Assembly (NCBI GenBank): GCA_902802985.1
Contig: CADCOE010000024.1
Location: forward strand, 1-64,000
Direction: 5' to 3'
DNA from: an uncultured Ruminococcus sp.
GTDB taxonomy: Bacteria > Bacillota > Clostridia > Oscillospirales > Acutalibacteraceae
DNA: 64,000 bases
The notes beneath the pieces are model-generated. The model was given only the letters and a program-made list of their open reading frames with translations. It was not told the origin of the DNA and ran no database searches. Made by a program: the position numbers and the translations under genes. This document shows, in pieces, positions 8,192-17,807 of this stretch. How positions within the stretch are numbered: the stretch's first letter is position 1; each line of letters begins with the position of its first letter.

Positions 8192-9094
8192 TTACATATT
8201 GACTATTTTACAAAGAATATCAATCAACATTACAGTAATCGAAGATGGCTTGATACCTGATGGGAGAAGATAGCCTATTTCCATATAATCATCAACATCA
8301 AGCGGCTTGGCGATAATATTGGAACCGTTAAGTTCTTCACTGATCACACCGCTGCACAGTGTATAACCGTTAAGACCGACAAGCAGATTAAAAAGCGTCG
8401 CTCTGTCGCATACAACAATATCCTTGTCGCTGTCGGCAGTACTGAGTATTTCTTCGGCAAAATAAAAAGAATTATGACTTCCCTGTTCATAAGAAAGACG
8501 AGGATAAGGCTTTAAATCTTCAAGAGTAATTTTTTTCTTTTCGGCAAGCGGACTGTTCTTTCCGATAAAAACATGAGGCTTTGCCGTGAATAATTTTTTG
8601 AAAATAAGGTTGTTGTCACGAATGGTTTTCTTAATAACGGTTTCATTAAATTTATTAAGGTATAAAACTCCTATTTCACTCCTGAGATGTGCCACATCCT
8701 CTATGATTTGATAGGTCTGCGTTTCTCTCATATGAAATTCATATTTATCGCCGATATTGTTTTTTAATAGCTCTACAAAGGCTTCTACAACAAACGAATA
8801 ATGCTGTGAGGAAATGCAAAATCTTTGTTTTCCGACAGTTTTTCCCATATACCGTTCATTGATAAGATTTGTCTGTTCCAGAACCTGACGGGCATAGCCG
8901 AGAAATTCTTCACCGTCTTTTGTCGGTTCAATTCCCCTTTTGGAACGGTAAAATATCGTAATACCATATTCTGATTCCAATTCATGAATGGCTGCGGTAA
9001 GACTTGGTTGTGCGATAAAAAGCTCCTTTGCTGCTTCTGTTACCGAGTTTTTTTCGGCAGCCTTTACTACATATTCAAGTTGTTTTAAAGTCAT
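8192..9094 (-). CDS. LysR-family regulator divergent from metE
   Basis: 300 residues with an N-terminal helix-turn-helix (EKNSVTEAAKELFIAQPS, then LTAAIHELESEYGITIFYR) and a periplasmic-binding-like effector domain. The gene is transcribed away from metE across 147 bp that contain a palindrome at 9139-9155. This arrangement parallels MetR/metE of enterobacteria and the MtaR/MetR-type regulators of Firmicutes, so it probably controls methionine synthesis. That role is inferred from position. The start has a weak GGAGTGATG ribosome site. Confidence 0.88.
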   Translation of the reverse strand: MTLKQLEYVVKAAEKNSVTEAAKELFIAQPSLTAAIHELESEYGITIFYRSKRGIEPTKDGEEFLGYARQVLEQTNLINERYMGKTVGKQRFCISSQHYSFVVEAFVELLKNNIGDKYEFHMRETQTYQIIEDVAHLRSEIGVLYLNKFNETVIKKTIRDNNLIFKKLFTAKPHVFIGKNSPLAEKKKITLEDLKPYPRLSYEQGSHNSFYFAEEILSTADSDKDIVVCDRATLFNLLVGLNGYTLCSGVISEELNGSNIIAKPLDVDDYMEIGYLLPSGIKPSSITVMLIDILCKIVNM

Positions 9095-9138
9095 ATCATC
9101 ACTCCATCAATAGATTATAATTTTATCATAACATATTT

Positions 9139-9155
9139 CATAGAAAATATCTATG
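9139..9155. promoter_or_regulatory. Palindrome, candidate LysR/MetR-type operator
   Basis: CATAGA-AAATA-TCTATG is a perfect 6-bp inverted repeat with a T-N11-A core. It lies between the divergent LysR gene and metE, about 23 bp upstream of the metE -35 element, where a LysR activator would bind. Confidence 0.45.
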
Positions 9156-9177
9156 GATAAACAAGTGTTTTTTATAT

Positions 9178-9206
9178 TTTACATATCCCTCCGGTAGGTT
9201 TATAGT
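9178..9206 (+). promoter_or_regulatory. metE promoter
   Basis: TTTACA (9178-9183) and TATAGT (9201-9206) with 17-bp spacing. No SAM or T-box leader is visible in the short space before metE, so control probably comes from the LysR protein. Confidence 0.6.
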
Positions 9207-9241
9207 TGTATTTGTAATTTGTTTGAAAGGATTTGAAAAGT

Positions 9242-11518
9242 ATGAAAACATCCATCATCGGTTATCCGAGGATCGGCTCACTGCGTGAACTGAAATTTGC
9301 AAGCGAGAAATATTTTAAAGGTGAATTGTCCGAAGCAGAGCTTCAAAATACAGCCAAAGAATTAAGACTGAAAAATCTTAAAGAACAGAAGGAAAGCGGT
9401 CTTGATTTTATCCCGTCAAATGACTTTTCATTTTATGACGGAATGCTCGATACGGCTTTTCTTTTGAATGCAGTTTCTAAAAGATATAAAGAGCTTGGCT
9501 TATCAGAGCTTGACGAATATTTTGCGGCGGCAAGAGGCTATCAGGGCGAAAATGGTGACGTGAAAGCTCTTGCTATGAAAAAGTGGTTTAATACCAACTA
9601 TCACTATATGGTTCCCGAAATTGATGACGATACAGAGATAAAATTATTGGGCAGTAAGCCTTTTGAGCTTTTCAAAGAGGCTCTTGCAAACGGTATAAAA
9701 ACAAAGTCCGTTCTGATTGGTCCTTTTACATTTCTTGAATTGGCAAGATATACTGGCAAGAAAACAAAAGAGGATTTTGCAGAAGCAACAGCAAATGCCT
9801 ATATAGACATCATTGCAAAGCTTTCGGAGCTTGGTGCAGAATGGGTACAGCTTGACGAACCCTATCTTGTAAAAGATTTAAGTCAAGAAGATATTGCTTT
9901 ATTCAGGGCTTTGTATCAGAAAATACTTGAAAATAAAAAAGGTATTAAGGTTATCCTGCAAACCTATTTTGGCGATATAAGAGATTGCTATAACGAAGCA
10001 ACAGCTCTTGATTTTGACGGAATCGGTCTTGACTTCGTTGAGGGCAGAAAAACTTTGGAACTTGTAAAATCCAACGATTTTTCCAAAGACAAAATCCTTT
10101 TTGCAGGCATAGTTAACGGCAAAAATATATGGAAGAATCATTATACGAAATCTTTTGAAGTTCTAAACGAACTGAAAAAACAGGGAATCAATTTTGTTGT
10201 CGGCACTTCCTGTTCACTGCTTCATGTGCCTTACACGCTCGAAAATGAAACAAAACTTTCCGATGATTATAAAAAATATTTTGCGTATGCAAGTGAAAAG
10301 CTGCTCGAACTTGCGGAAATCAAGAAAATTATCGAATCCGCAAATCCGTTTGAAACTGCCGAATATAAAGCCAACGCAGAGCTTTTTACACAGCCGAGAA
10401 GCGGCAGCAATGCCGAAATAAGGGAAAAGGTTCAGGCTTTGTCAACCACCGATTTTACAAGATTTCCTACATTTGCTGAACGTGAGAAAATTCAGAAGGA
10501 AAAATTCAAGCTCCCTCTGTTCCCGACAACTACAATCGGTTCATTTCCTCAAACAGCAGAGGTTCGCAAAATAAGAGCAGGCTTCCGTAAGGGCGAAATC
10601 TCAGAAACGGATTACGAAAGCTTTTTGAAAGAAAAAATCTCAAACTGTATCAATCTTCAGGAACAAATCGGAATGGATGTGCTTGTTCATGGAGAATTTG
10701 AAAGAAACGACATGGTGGAATATTTCGGAGAATGCCTTGACGGTTATCTGTTCACCGAAAAAGCATGGGTGCAGTCCTACGGTACAAGATGTGTAAAACC
10801 GCCTATTGTATGGGGCGATATTTCCAGAGCAAAATCCATAACTGTCAAATGGTCGTCGTATGCACAAAGTTTGACAGAGAAGCCTGTTAAGGGTATGCTG
10901 ACAGGTCCTGTCACCATTCTCAACTGGTCGTTCCCGAGAGAGGATATTTCTCTGAAAGAAAGTGCCTATCAAATAGCCCTTGCCATTCGTGAAGAAGTAT
11001 TAGACCTTGAAGCAAACGGTATCAATATCATTCAGATCGATGAAGCGGCTCTCAGAGAAAAACTGCCCCTTCGCAGAAGTGATTGGAACAGTGAATATCT
11101 TGATTGGGCAATTCCTGCATTCCGATTGGTACACAGCGGCGTCAAACCCGAAACACAGATTCACACTCATATGTGCTACAGCGAATTTGCGGATATTATC
11201 GAAGATATCGATAATATGGACGCTGATGTTATCACCTTTGAGGCAAGCCGTTCCGATCTTACCATTCTTGATGTTCTGAAGGCTAAAAACTTTCGCACAG
11301 AAGTCGGTCCGGGTGTTTATGATATTCATTCGCCGAGAATCCCTACAAAGGAAGAAATCAAATCGGCACTCAAAAAAATGCTTGACCGTATTCCTGCTGA
11401 AAAACTTTGGGTCAATCCTGACTGTGGACTGAAAACAAGAGGCAATGAAGAAACCATACCCAGCCTTGAAAATCTTGTCGTTGCTGCAAAAGAAGTACGA
11501 AACACATATAATGAATAA
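9242..11518 (+). CDS. metE: Cobalamin-independent methionine synthase
   Basis: 758 residues, the full family length, giving methionine by transfer of a methyl group from methyl-tetrahydrofolate-polyglutamate to homocysteine. The N-terminal barrel starts [16 protein letters not shown]; the catalytic C-terminal barrel starts [20 protein letters not shown]. The zinc ligands are visible as His and Cys in [10 protein letters not shown], Glu in FEASRSD and Cys in [13 protein letters not shown] 9242 is preferred over TTG 9233 because AAAGGA lies about 10 bases upstream of it. It is monocistronic, ending before a terminator at 11842. The divergent LysR gene is its likely regulator. Confidence 0.96.
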   Translation: MKTSIIGYPRIGSLRELKFASEKYFKGELSEAELQNTAKELRLKNLKEQKESGLDFIPSNDFSFYDGMLDTAFLLNAVSKRYKELGLSELDEYFAAARGYQGENGDVKALAMKKWFNTNYHYMVPEIDDDTEIKLLGSKPFELFKEALANGIKTKSVLIGPFTFLELARYTGKKTKEDFAEATANAYIDIIAKLSELGAEWVQLDEPYLVKDLSQEDIALFRALYQKILENKKGIKVILQTYFGDIRDCYNEATALDFDGIGLDFVEGRKTLELVKSNDFSKDKILFAGIVNGKNIWKNHYTKSFEVLNELKKQGINFVVGTSCSLLHVPYTLENETKLSDDYKKYFAYASEKLLELAEIKKIIESANPFETAEYKANAELFTQPRSGSNAEIREKVQALSTTDFTRFPTFAEREKIQKEKFKLPLFPTTTIGSFPQTAEVRKIRAGFRKGEISETDYESFLKEKISNCINLQEQIGMDVLVHGEFERNDMVEYFGECLDGYLFTEKAWVQSYGTRCVKPPIVWGDISRAKSITVKWSSYAQSLTEKPVKGMLTGPVTILNWSFPREDISLKESAYQIALAIREEVLDLEANGINIIQIDEAALREKLPLRRSDWNSEYLDWAIPAFRLVHSGVKPETQIHTHMCYSEFADIIEDIDNMDADVITFEASRSDLTILDVLKAKNFRTEVGPGVYDIHSPRIPTKEEIKSALKKMLDRIPAEKLWVNPDCGLKTRGNEETIPSLENLVVAAKEVRNTYNE

Positions 11519-11610
11519 TCACTTAAAACTTTGCTAAGACGTCAATATGAAGACAGATCGATTACATGTTCATTATATCAGAACTAAAAACGATGATCTG
11601 GCGATATGAT

Positions 11611-11841
11611 ATGTGCTATTGGACAAACAGACGGATTTGTACTTTAAACGGTGAACTTCCTCCGGCTGTCAAGAGAACACTTTACTATAAAGCAAGCATA
11701 GCCGCTTGAATGGTTCAAATTCATCGCCGCATTTCAAGTGATATTTTTTTGATACCTGTTGCCCTTTTGTACTATGAAAAAACAGAAAAAAACATTCAAC
11801 TTAGGTCTCCTAATAGTAAAGAGGATATGCAAAAATTTTAG
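11611..11841 (+). pseudogene. Broken reading frame of unknown origin
   Basis: One frame gives MCYWTNRRICTLNGELPPAV then KRTLYYKASIAA, a single TGA at 11707-11709, then ATG and 43 more codons (MVQIHRRISSDIFLIPVALL...) to TAG at 11839-11841. No ribosome site is present. I do not recognise it; it looks like a remnant of an accessory gene. The rest of the 11519-12014 gap holds a terminator, repeats and a promoter. Confidence 0.3.
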
Positions 11842-11882
11842 AAGCAACCGAATGGTTCATTCTGCTGAACCGTTTGGTTGCT
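11842..11882 (+). terminator. Strong terminator
   Basis: AAGCAACCGAATGGTTCA (11842-11859) pairs over its full 18 bases, with two G-T wobbles, with TGAACCGTTTGGTTGCTT (to 11882), then TTTAA. It isolates the following unit from metE. Confidence 0.85.
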
Positions 11883-11893
11883 TTTAATCAGAA

Positions 11894-11985
11894 TTTTACT
11901 AAATAATACACTATTAATTATCACTAAATCGTATCATTTCTGTTGATAATAACTGCGTAATATGATAATATTAAATTTAGTAAAA
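11894..11985. repeat. ACTAAAT repeats bracketing a promoter
   Basis: TTTTACTAAAT (11894-11904) recurs as its exact reverse complement ATTTAGTAAAA (11975-11985), and TCACTAAATCG lies between them near 11921-11931. The promoter at 11943-11971 is enclosed, which suggests binding sites for a regulator acting by looping or cooperative binding. Confidence 0.45.
11943..11971 (+). promoter_or_regulatory. Promoter of the DUF4132 unit
   Basis: TTGATA (11943-11948) and TAATAT (11966-11971) with 17-bp spacing, 44 bp before the first gene. Confidence 0.55.
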
Positions 11986-12014
11986 TAAAATCGAAAACTG
12001 CAATGGAGGTAACT

Positions 12015-12434
12015 ATGGAACTGAATGTCAATGTAAAATCTGTTTCCGGGAAGAAAAACAAAATAACCACTATCCCCATTCCTTACAGTCAGGATAAAAT
12101 GACTGTCCGTGAACTGATAGAGGAAACTGTTCTATATTGCGTGAACGACTACAATAAGCGGAAAGAAAACGGCGACCTTCTTCGTGCTCTTCTCCCACAG
12201 GAAATAGAGGACAAAGCTGCCGGAGGCAAAATTTCTTTCGGGATGATTTATGGAGAAAAGGACGTTGATCTGAAAAAAGCAACAAATGATGCTGTACAGG
12301 CCTTTTCTGACGGAGTGGTTGCTGTTTTTGCAGACGAAAGACGGATCAAAAAACTTGATGAAGTATTGAAACTGACAGAAATACAAAACCTGACATTGAT
12401 AAAGCTGGTAATGCTTGCGGGCAGAATATGGTAA
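12015..12434 (+). CDS. Small partner protein of the DUF4132 gene, function unknown
   Basis: 139 residues from ATG 12015; GGAGG at 12005-12009 gives ideal spacing, unlike the ATG at 12003 that overlaps it. The N-terminal half alternates strand-like runs (LNVNVKSVSG, KITTIPIPYS) with a helix MTVRELIEETVLYCVNDYN; the C-terminal half reads KKATNDAVQAFSDGVVAVFA and ends in a hydrophobic TLIKLVMLAGRIW. The order strand-strand-helix-strand with 'tvrelie' recalls beta-grasp (ubiquitin-like) folds, but this is an impression only. It ends 13 bases before the DUF4132 gene, with that gene's ribosome site in between, so the two are made from one message and probably act together. Confidence 0.7.
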   Translation: MELNVNVKSVSGKKNKITTIPIPYSQDKMTVRELIEETVLYCVNDYNKRKENGDLLRALLPQEIEDKAAGGKISFGMIYGEKDVDLKKATNDAVQAFSDGVVAVFADERRIKKLDEVLKLTEIQNLTLIKLVMLAGRIW

Positions 12435-12447
12435 GGAGGAGAGCAAA

Positions 12448-15400
12448 ATGAGTATGGATTATAAAAATGCACTCAAAAAATATAATGAAAAATTCCGAGA
12501 GGATCATCAAAAGGAAATTGATGCTCTGAGTGAACGTGAAAAGCATATTTTTGATCAGATAATGACCGACCAATGGGTAAACTCAGAACAGGAAGGTTTT
12601 ATTGATAATCTGAATGATTATTTCAACAAGTATTATTCCAGACTGGTTAGCCTTATGGTTCCACTGCAGTTTCTTGACGATTTCAAGTATATACTCGGAA
12701 AATTCATTGAATTTCAATATGATGACAGCTATACCCGCCGAAGCTTCCGTAGCAAGGATTATTCTCCCTTCCTGCAAAGAGCGTTTTTGCTGCTGACAGC
12801 ATACTATCTTATGGGTTTTCGGGAAACAGACATAAACGATATGGGAAAATATGTATCCGGTAAGGACTGTCCTTTTGGTGAAGAATTAAGCCGTCACCAA
12901 ACCTTTTGTGCAGACCCGTATATTATTGCTGCTTGTATCGATAAGGGTGACACAACAGTGATTGAAACCGTCAGGGAAATGATGAACAGCGAACGCAACA
13001 CCGAAATACTGACTGTTTCGGTTATCCGTGCGGTTTTTTGCTGTGATAATACCGAGCTGCACGAACTCATATGCAGACTTCTGGTCGCCGCAAGGCTTTC
13101 CGAAGGACTGCGACAGGCTATCTGTGAAAATGCGGATTATGGCACAGCACAGGCATTTATTTGCTTGGTGAAAACCATCCAGGAAAACAATCTCATCCGT
13201 TTTTCTGCGGTGAAGCGGGCTGTTGGCACATGGACAGGGCTTTGCCGCTACGAAGATCCCGACCGTCTGGCAGATAAGATGTTATCGGATATACCATATG
13301 TTCTTGAAAGCCGTGAAAATGCACTTGAAAAAATCAGAACATCTGATCCTGTTGATATTTATATGGGACTCTGGGGTATCGGATTTTATGATGTCAGCAA
13401 GGTACTTGATATGATAAGAGGGCTTACCGGAATTCCCCTGAAAAAAGATATGAAAAAGATAATTGACCGGGTAAAAGATTTTTTCGGTAATTATAGTAAA
13501 GAACAACCGGAAAAAAGCTCTCAAATATTCGAGCCGGAGGAAATACACCTTCTTACCATAGGTTATTTCTGCCGAAATTTGGGCTATCCTGAAATCGCTA
13601 TGCAGATCGCTTTGGCGGTAACTGAAAAATATCCCGACAATTATAAGCTGTTTTCTGTTTTCAAGAATGATTATCCTTACAGTCAGTTTGTTGAATTCTA
13701 CGGCAGGGGGGAACCACACCTAAGAAAACAAATACATAAAGATAAACAGCTTGCTGCAATACATTATAATATAATGCGAAATATGTACGAGAAAATGCTG
13801 CACAAAGAAGAAAATTATTATCCTCTTCTGTATCCATGGTTTGGAACATCCGTTTCAAAAAGTGACATACTATATTGTATGCTCAACTGTGCGGATATAA
13901 TGGAGGATGATGAAAAGATCGACTTTATCTGTGATCATTTTTCAGAATTTGATACAAAAAAAAGGTATCAGGTCGCAAAAAAGGCGGGAAAAGTTATTCA
14001 TACACCGAAACAGCGTGAAACTATTATCAATGCCGTTGCCGACAAGGAAAGTATGACAAGGAGTACTGCTGTAAAGATACTCGAAAAAACAGAACTTACC
14101 GACAGCGAATACAAAACGATAGAAGGTTTTGCGAAATACAAGACAGCAGATCTGCGTTCCGGTGTGATTACACTGCTTAAAAAGCGTAAGAATAAGGATC
14201 TTGAGGAAAGCATTATCCGTATGCTTTCGGCTAAAAACGAAAATATCCGTCTTGCGGCTCTCGATCTATTGCGGTACGGTATCAGTACATATGCAGAATA
14301 TGATTTTTCAGCTTCAAAGCAGGCTGCTTCCGATATACCCTCTCCCACAGAAAGAGAACAGATACTGATTGAACAGTTGACCGTCAACAGTACATCTGAA
14401 AAAGTCACAAAGGATAATGGCTATGGTATGTATGATCCCAATGCACAGCTGGCTCCACCGAATTTCACACCGGATATTGGCGTTGTCAGAAACTTTTTCA
14501 ACATTTCCACAAATGAAGTCAATGATATATATTGTGGTCTGCTGAAAATCATAGACAATAATGCCGAAAGGGAATATACCTATGATGACGGCAATGAGCG
14601 TATTTTAGGTAATATGGGAACGATAATTCGAGGCTATCATCAATTACATGGTGATATTGCTGAACTTGAAAAAGAGGTTCCATTCTCTGAGCTTTGGAAT
14701 CAATTTTATGAAGAAACCATCAGAACACCTCAAAGATTTTTCTGCTATGTGTATGCCGGAGCATCGTTTGATACAACCCAGCTTTCGAAAGATGGATTTA
14801 ATACCGCCAAGAAAAATATGTGGCAGCTTTTCGGAGAACTGTCAGCTTACAGTTTGTCAGAGGAGCTCGGAGGGCAAGATGAGCGTGTCACAAGGTATAC
14901 TTTTCAATATTTGAATTATGATATTATTCAGTATCTGAAAAAACGATACAAACTTGGAATGCCAATGGAGATATTGCAGCATTTTGTCGGTTACCTTGCA
15001 CTTATTGTGCCAGCAGAGGAATTATGGCTTCCATATAAAAAGGATAACGGATATTATTACGGTTCAAGTCAAGAGTACGATTTTACTCTTGCTCCTCCCG
15101 TTTATCAATTAATATCAGAATTATACAGCAGGATCAATGAAGATTTTGAAACGAATTTCCGTTTGCTCCATCTATTGTCAGAAAAAATAGACGGAATCGG
15201 TCACTCAGAAAAAACTGACCAATACTGGTATAGAAGTACACATATCCCGGTGGAATACTACCTGAAAGCCTACCGTATCGGGATAATTGATCGTAATATC
15301 TTTCTGAAAGCTATGATGAGAATTGTTGGCCTAAAGGATGCCAATCGTGAGCTGAGTGTTTATGTATGCAATAAACCGCTGAGATTTAGCTTTTACGATC

Positions 15401-17613
15401 CCCGTGAAAACAGCCGTTATGTAAAGCTGCTCGCTGAAGAAGGAAAGTCCCTTTGTAATGATGATACCCTGCCCCATGACAGCCGACTTTATCAGGACGG
15501 AAATATGTTTGCTCAAACTATCATAGACAAAGTGTTGGATGTTGAGCTGAAACGCGGTGACAGCGAAACGGTATTCTCAAAGTCAATACACAGCATCAGA
15601 GCAATTTACGGTCTTGACAGGTTCATACAGATACTGAAAGCACTCGGCAATGAAGCTCTGAAAACCCGCAGCCGACAGATGTCCAAAAAGAAAAGTCTCA
15701 GTCATTTGCTGACCGTTTGCTATCCCACAGCGGACGACAGTTCCGAAAAGCTCAGAGAAATGCTGAAAGACTCAAAAATAACCACCAACAGACTGATTGA
15801 GGTGGCGATGTTCTCACCGCAATGGATAGATATTATTGAGGGTTATCTCGGCATAAAGGGAATGAAATCCGGATGCTATTATTTTATGGCTCATACTGCT
15901 GAAACTATTGATGAAAAACGTGAAGCTATCATTGCAAAATATACCCCTTTAACAAAAGAAGAACTTAACGGTGGCTGCTTTGATGTCAAGTGGTTCTTTG
16001 AGGTATATGAAACGCTGGGAGAAAAAACTTTTAAAAAGCTTTACCAAAGTGCAAAATATTCCTCCTCAGGAAACAAGCATACCCGTGCAAGAAAATATGC
16101 CGACGCTGCCCTCGGTAAAATGGATATTGAAGCGACAGAAGAACAGATCATCGATAAGAGAAACAAAGACCTGCTGATGGCACTGGCAATTATTCCGTCA
16201 AAGAAAAAATCAGATATACTTAACAGATATGAATTTATACAAAGATTCCTCAAGGAAAGTAAGCAGTTCGGCGCACAAAGGCGTGCAAGCGAGAGTGAAG
16301 CGTGTGCCTATGCACTAAAAAATCTTGCTGTCACCGCCGGATACAGTGACGAAACAAGGCTCATACTTTCAATGGAAACCGAGCTTGTGCAGGAAAACAG
16401 CGTCTATTTTGAAAACACCCGAATGGGGGATTATGATGTAAGAATTACTGTCAATTCCTTTGGAAAAGCCACTTTGACAGTAGAAAAGGACGGCAAAACG
16501 CTGAAATCCGTTCCTGCCGCAATTAAGAAGAATGACGAGTTTTTACAGATCAAGGAATTCTGCAATAAGCTAAAGCAGCAGTACAGCCGTACGGTCAAAA
16601 TGTTTGAAACTGCTATGGAGGAAAAGGATCGCTTTACCTTCGAAGAGCTTCGCAGACTGAGTGAAAATCCTGTCACAAAGGCAATCACAGAAAATATTGT
16701 ATTCATTTCCGACGACGATGAACCAATCAGTGGATTGCCAGTGAACAGTGGACTTTGTGATTATAGCGGAACAGTACATATTGTTTCTGGTGAAAAGCTC
16801 CTTCGTGCCGCACATCCGTTTGATCTGTATAAAAACGGCATCTGGGCGGATTATCAGAAGATGCTGCTGGAGCTTGGAAACAAAGAGGGCAGACGGCAGC
16901 CGTTCCGTCAGATATTCCGTGAACTTTATGTCAAGCTGCCAGAGGAAACGAACAAAACCCGTTCTTTGATGTTTGCCGGAAATCAGATACAGACAAAGAG
17001 AACAATTGGTGCCCTTAAAAATCGCCGCTGGGTGGCAGATTATGAAGACGGCTTGCAGAAGATCTATTACAAGGATAATATCATTGCTTCCATTTACGCA
17101 GAAGCAGACTGGTTCTCACCGGGAGATATTGAAGCACCGACACTGGAGGGTGTATTCTTCACCGACAGAAAAACAGGAAAGCTTTTGAAAATAGAGAATG
17201 TACCTGATATTATTTATTCGGAGATAATGCGTGATGTTGATCTTGCTGTCAGTGTAGCCCACGCAGGCGGAGTTGATCCGGAAACCAGCCATTCAACCGT
17301 TGAAATGCGTCGTGTTATTCTTGAATTCAATCTTTCGCTTTTCGGCATCAAAAATGTACACTTTGAAAAAAATCACGCCTTTATTGACGGAACGCACGGA
17401 AAATATACCGTTCATCTTGGAAGCGGCATAATACATAAAATTGGCGACCATCAGATCAATGTGATTGCAGTGGGCGGAGGCAAAAAGAGCAAGCTGTTCT
17501 TGCCATTCATTGATGAGGATCCGAAAACCGCTGAGATAATGACAAAAGTGCTGACCTTTGCGGAGGACAGCAAGATCAAAGATCCGTATATTATGGAGCA
17601 GATCAGAGGTTGA
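12448..17613 (+). CDS. Giant DUF4132-family protein
   Basis: 1721 residues from ATG 12448, with AAGGAGG 8-9 bases upstream. No signal peptide or membrane segment is visible, so it is cytoplasmic. Residues about 500-640 look like HEAT-type helical repeats (STAVKILEKTELTDSEYK, LRSGVITLLKKR, ENIRLAALDLLRYG). Residues about 1400-1570 match the DUF4132 core (SGLCDYSGTVHIVSGEKLLRA, LKNRRWVADYEDGLQKIYY, YAEADWFSPGD). The last 110 residues (VEMRRVILEFNLSLFGIKNV to the end) are the usual family tail. E. coli MolR/YehI belongs to this family; no biochemical role is established. Homologues often sit beside AAA/VWA genes, which are absent here, leaving only the 139-residue partner. Confidence 0.85.
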   Translation: MSMDYKNALKKYNEKFREDHQKEIDALSEREKHIFDQIMTDQWVNSEQEGFIDNLNDYFNKYYSRLVSLMVPLQFLDDFKYILGKFIEFQYDDSYTRRSFRSKDYSPFLQRAFLLLTAYYLMGFRETDINDMGKYVSGKDCPFGEELSRHQTFCADPYIIAACIDKGDTTVIETVREMMNSERNTEILTVSVIRAVFCCDNTELHELICRLLVAARLSEGLRQAICENADYGTAQAFICLVKTIQENNLIRFSAVKRAVGTWTGLCRYEDPDRLADKMLSDIPYVLESRENALEKIRTSDPVDIYMGLWGIGFYDVSKVLDMIRGLTGIPLKKDMKKIIDRVKDFFGNYSKEQPEKSSQIFEPEEIHLLTIGYFCRNLGYPEIAMQIALAVTEKYPDNYKLFSVFKNDYPYSQFVEFYGRGEPHLRKQIHKDKQLAAIHYNIMRNMYEKMLHKEENYYPLLYPWFGTSVSKSDILYCMLNCADIMEDDEKIDFICDHFSEFDTKKRYQVAKKAGKVIHTPKQRETIINAVADKESMTRSTAVKILEKTELTDSEYKTIEGFAKYKTADLRSGVITLLKKRKNKDLEESIIRMLSAKNENIRLAALDLLRYGISTYAEYDFSASKQAASDIPSPTEREQILIEQLTVNSTSEKVTKDNGYGMYDPNAQLAPPNFTPDIGVVRNFFNISTNEVNDIYCGLLKIIDNNAEREYTYDDGNERILGNMGTIIRGYHQLHGDIAELEKEVPFSELWNQFYEETIRTPQRFFCYVYAGASFDTTQLSKDGFNTAKKNMWQLFGELSAYSLSEELGGQDERVTRYTFQYLNYDIIQYLKKRYKLGMPMEILQHFVGYLALIVPAEELWLPYKKDNGYYYGSSQEYDFTLAPPVYQLISELYSRINEDFETNFRLLHLLSEKIDGIGHSEKTDQYWYRSTHIPVEYYLKAYRIGIIDRNIFLKAMMRIVGLKDANRELSVYVCNKPLRFSFYDPRENSRYVKLLAEEGKSLCNDDTLPHDSRLYQDGNMFAQTIIDKVLDVELKRGDSETVFSKSIHSIRAIYGLDRFIQILKALGNEALKTRSRQMSKKKSLSHLLTVCYPTADDSSEKLREMLKDSKITTNRLIEVAMFSPQWIDIIEGYLGIKGMKSGCYYFMAHTAETIDEKREAIIAKYTPLTKEELNGGCFDVKWFFEVYETLGEKTFKKLYQSAKYSSSGNKHTRARKYADAALGKMDIEATEEQIIDKRNKDLLMALAIIPSKKKSDILNRYEFIQRFLKESKQFGAQRRASESEACAYALKNLAVTAGYSDETRLILSMETELVQENSVYFENTRMGDYDVRITVNSFGKATLTVEKDGKTLKSVPAAIKKNDEFLQIKEFCNKLKQQYSRTVKMFETAMEEKDRFTFEELRRLSENPVTKAITENIVFISDDDEPISGLPVNSGLCDYSGTVHIVSGEKLLRAAHPFDLYKNGIWADYQKMLLELGNKEGRRQPFRQIFRELYVKLPEETNKTRSLMFAGNQIQTKRTIGALKNRRWVADYEDGLQKIYYKDNIIASIYAEADWFSPGDIEAPTLEGVFFTDRKTGKLLKIENVPDIIYSEIMRDVDLAVSVAHAGGVDPETSHSTVEMRRVILEFNLSLFGIKNVHFEKNHAFIDGTHGKYTVHLGSGIIHKIGDHQINVIAVGGGKKSKLFLPFIDEDPKTAEIMTKVLTFAEDSKIKDPYIMEQIRG

Positions 17614-17628
17614 TAGAAAGGCGGATTT

Positions 17629-17676
17629 ATGATTTTAGAAACCGAGTACTATCAATATAATACATTACTCCTATGA
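17629..17676 (+). other. Truncated start of a possible third gene
   Basis: AAAGGCGG and an ATG at 17629 open a 15-codon frame (MILETEYYQYNTLLL) that stops at TGA. A shifted frame then reads YSYDRDIKQFYKPKIGC to a TAA near 17719. It may be the decayed stump of a gene once translated after the DUF4132 gene. Confidence 0.25.
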
Positions 17677-17726
17677 CAGGGATATTAAGCAGTTTTATAA
17701 ACCCAAAATAGGATGTTAACCTAAAC

Positions 17727-17770
17727 GAGCAAGAACACCCTCACCTCTACAGGTGGGGGTGTTCTTGCCC
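17727..17770. repeat. Long hairpin resembling the element at 18874-18914
   Basis: GAGCAAGAACACCC...GGGTGTTCTTGCCC folds into a nearly perfect stem of about 17 bp with an inner CACCTCTACAGGTG. Read on the minus strand it starts GGGCAAGAAC and ends GTTCTTGCTC, the same layout as the plus-strand element beyond the lipase gene. It may also terminate transcription, although no clear T-tract follows. Confidence 0.6.
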
Positions 17771-17807
17771 AATAACTTAATTTAAAACGTTTCACTTGGA
17801 TAAAGGA

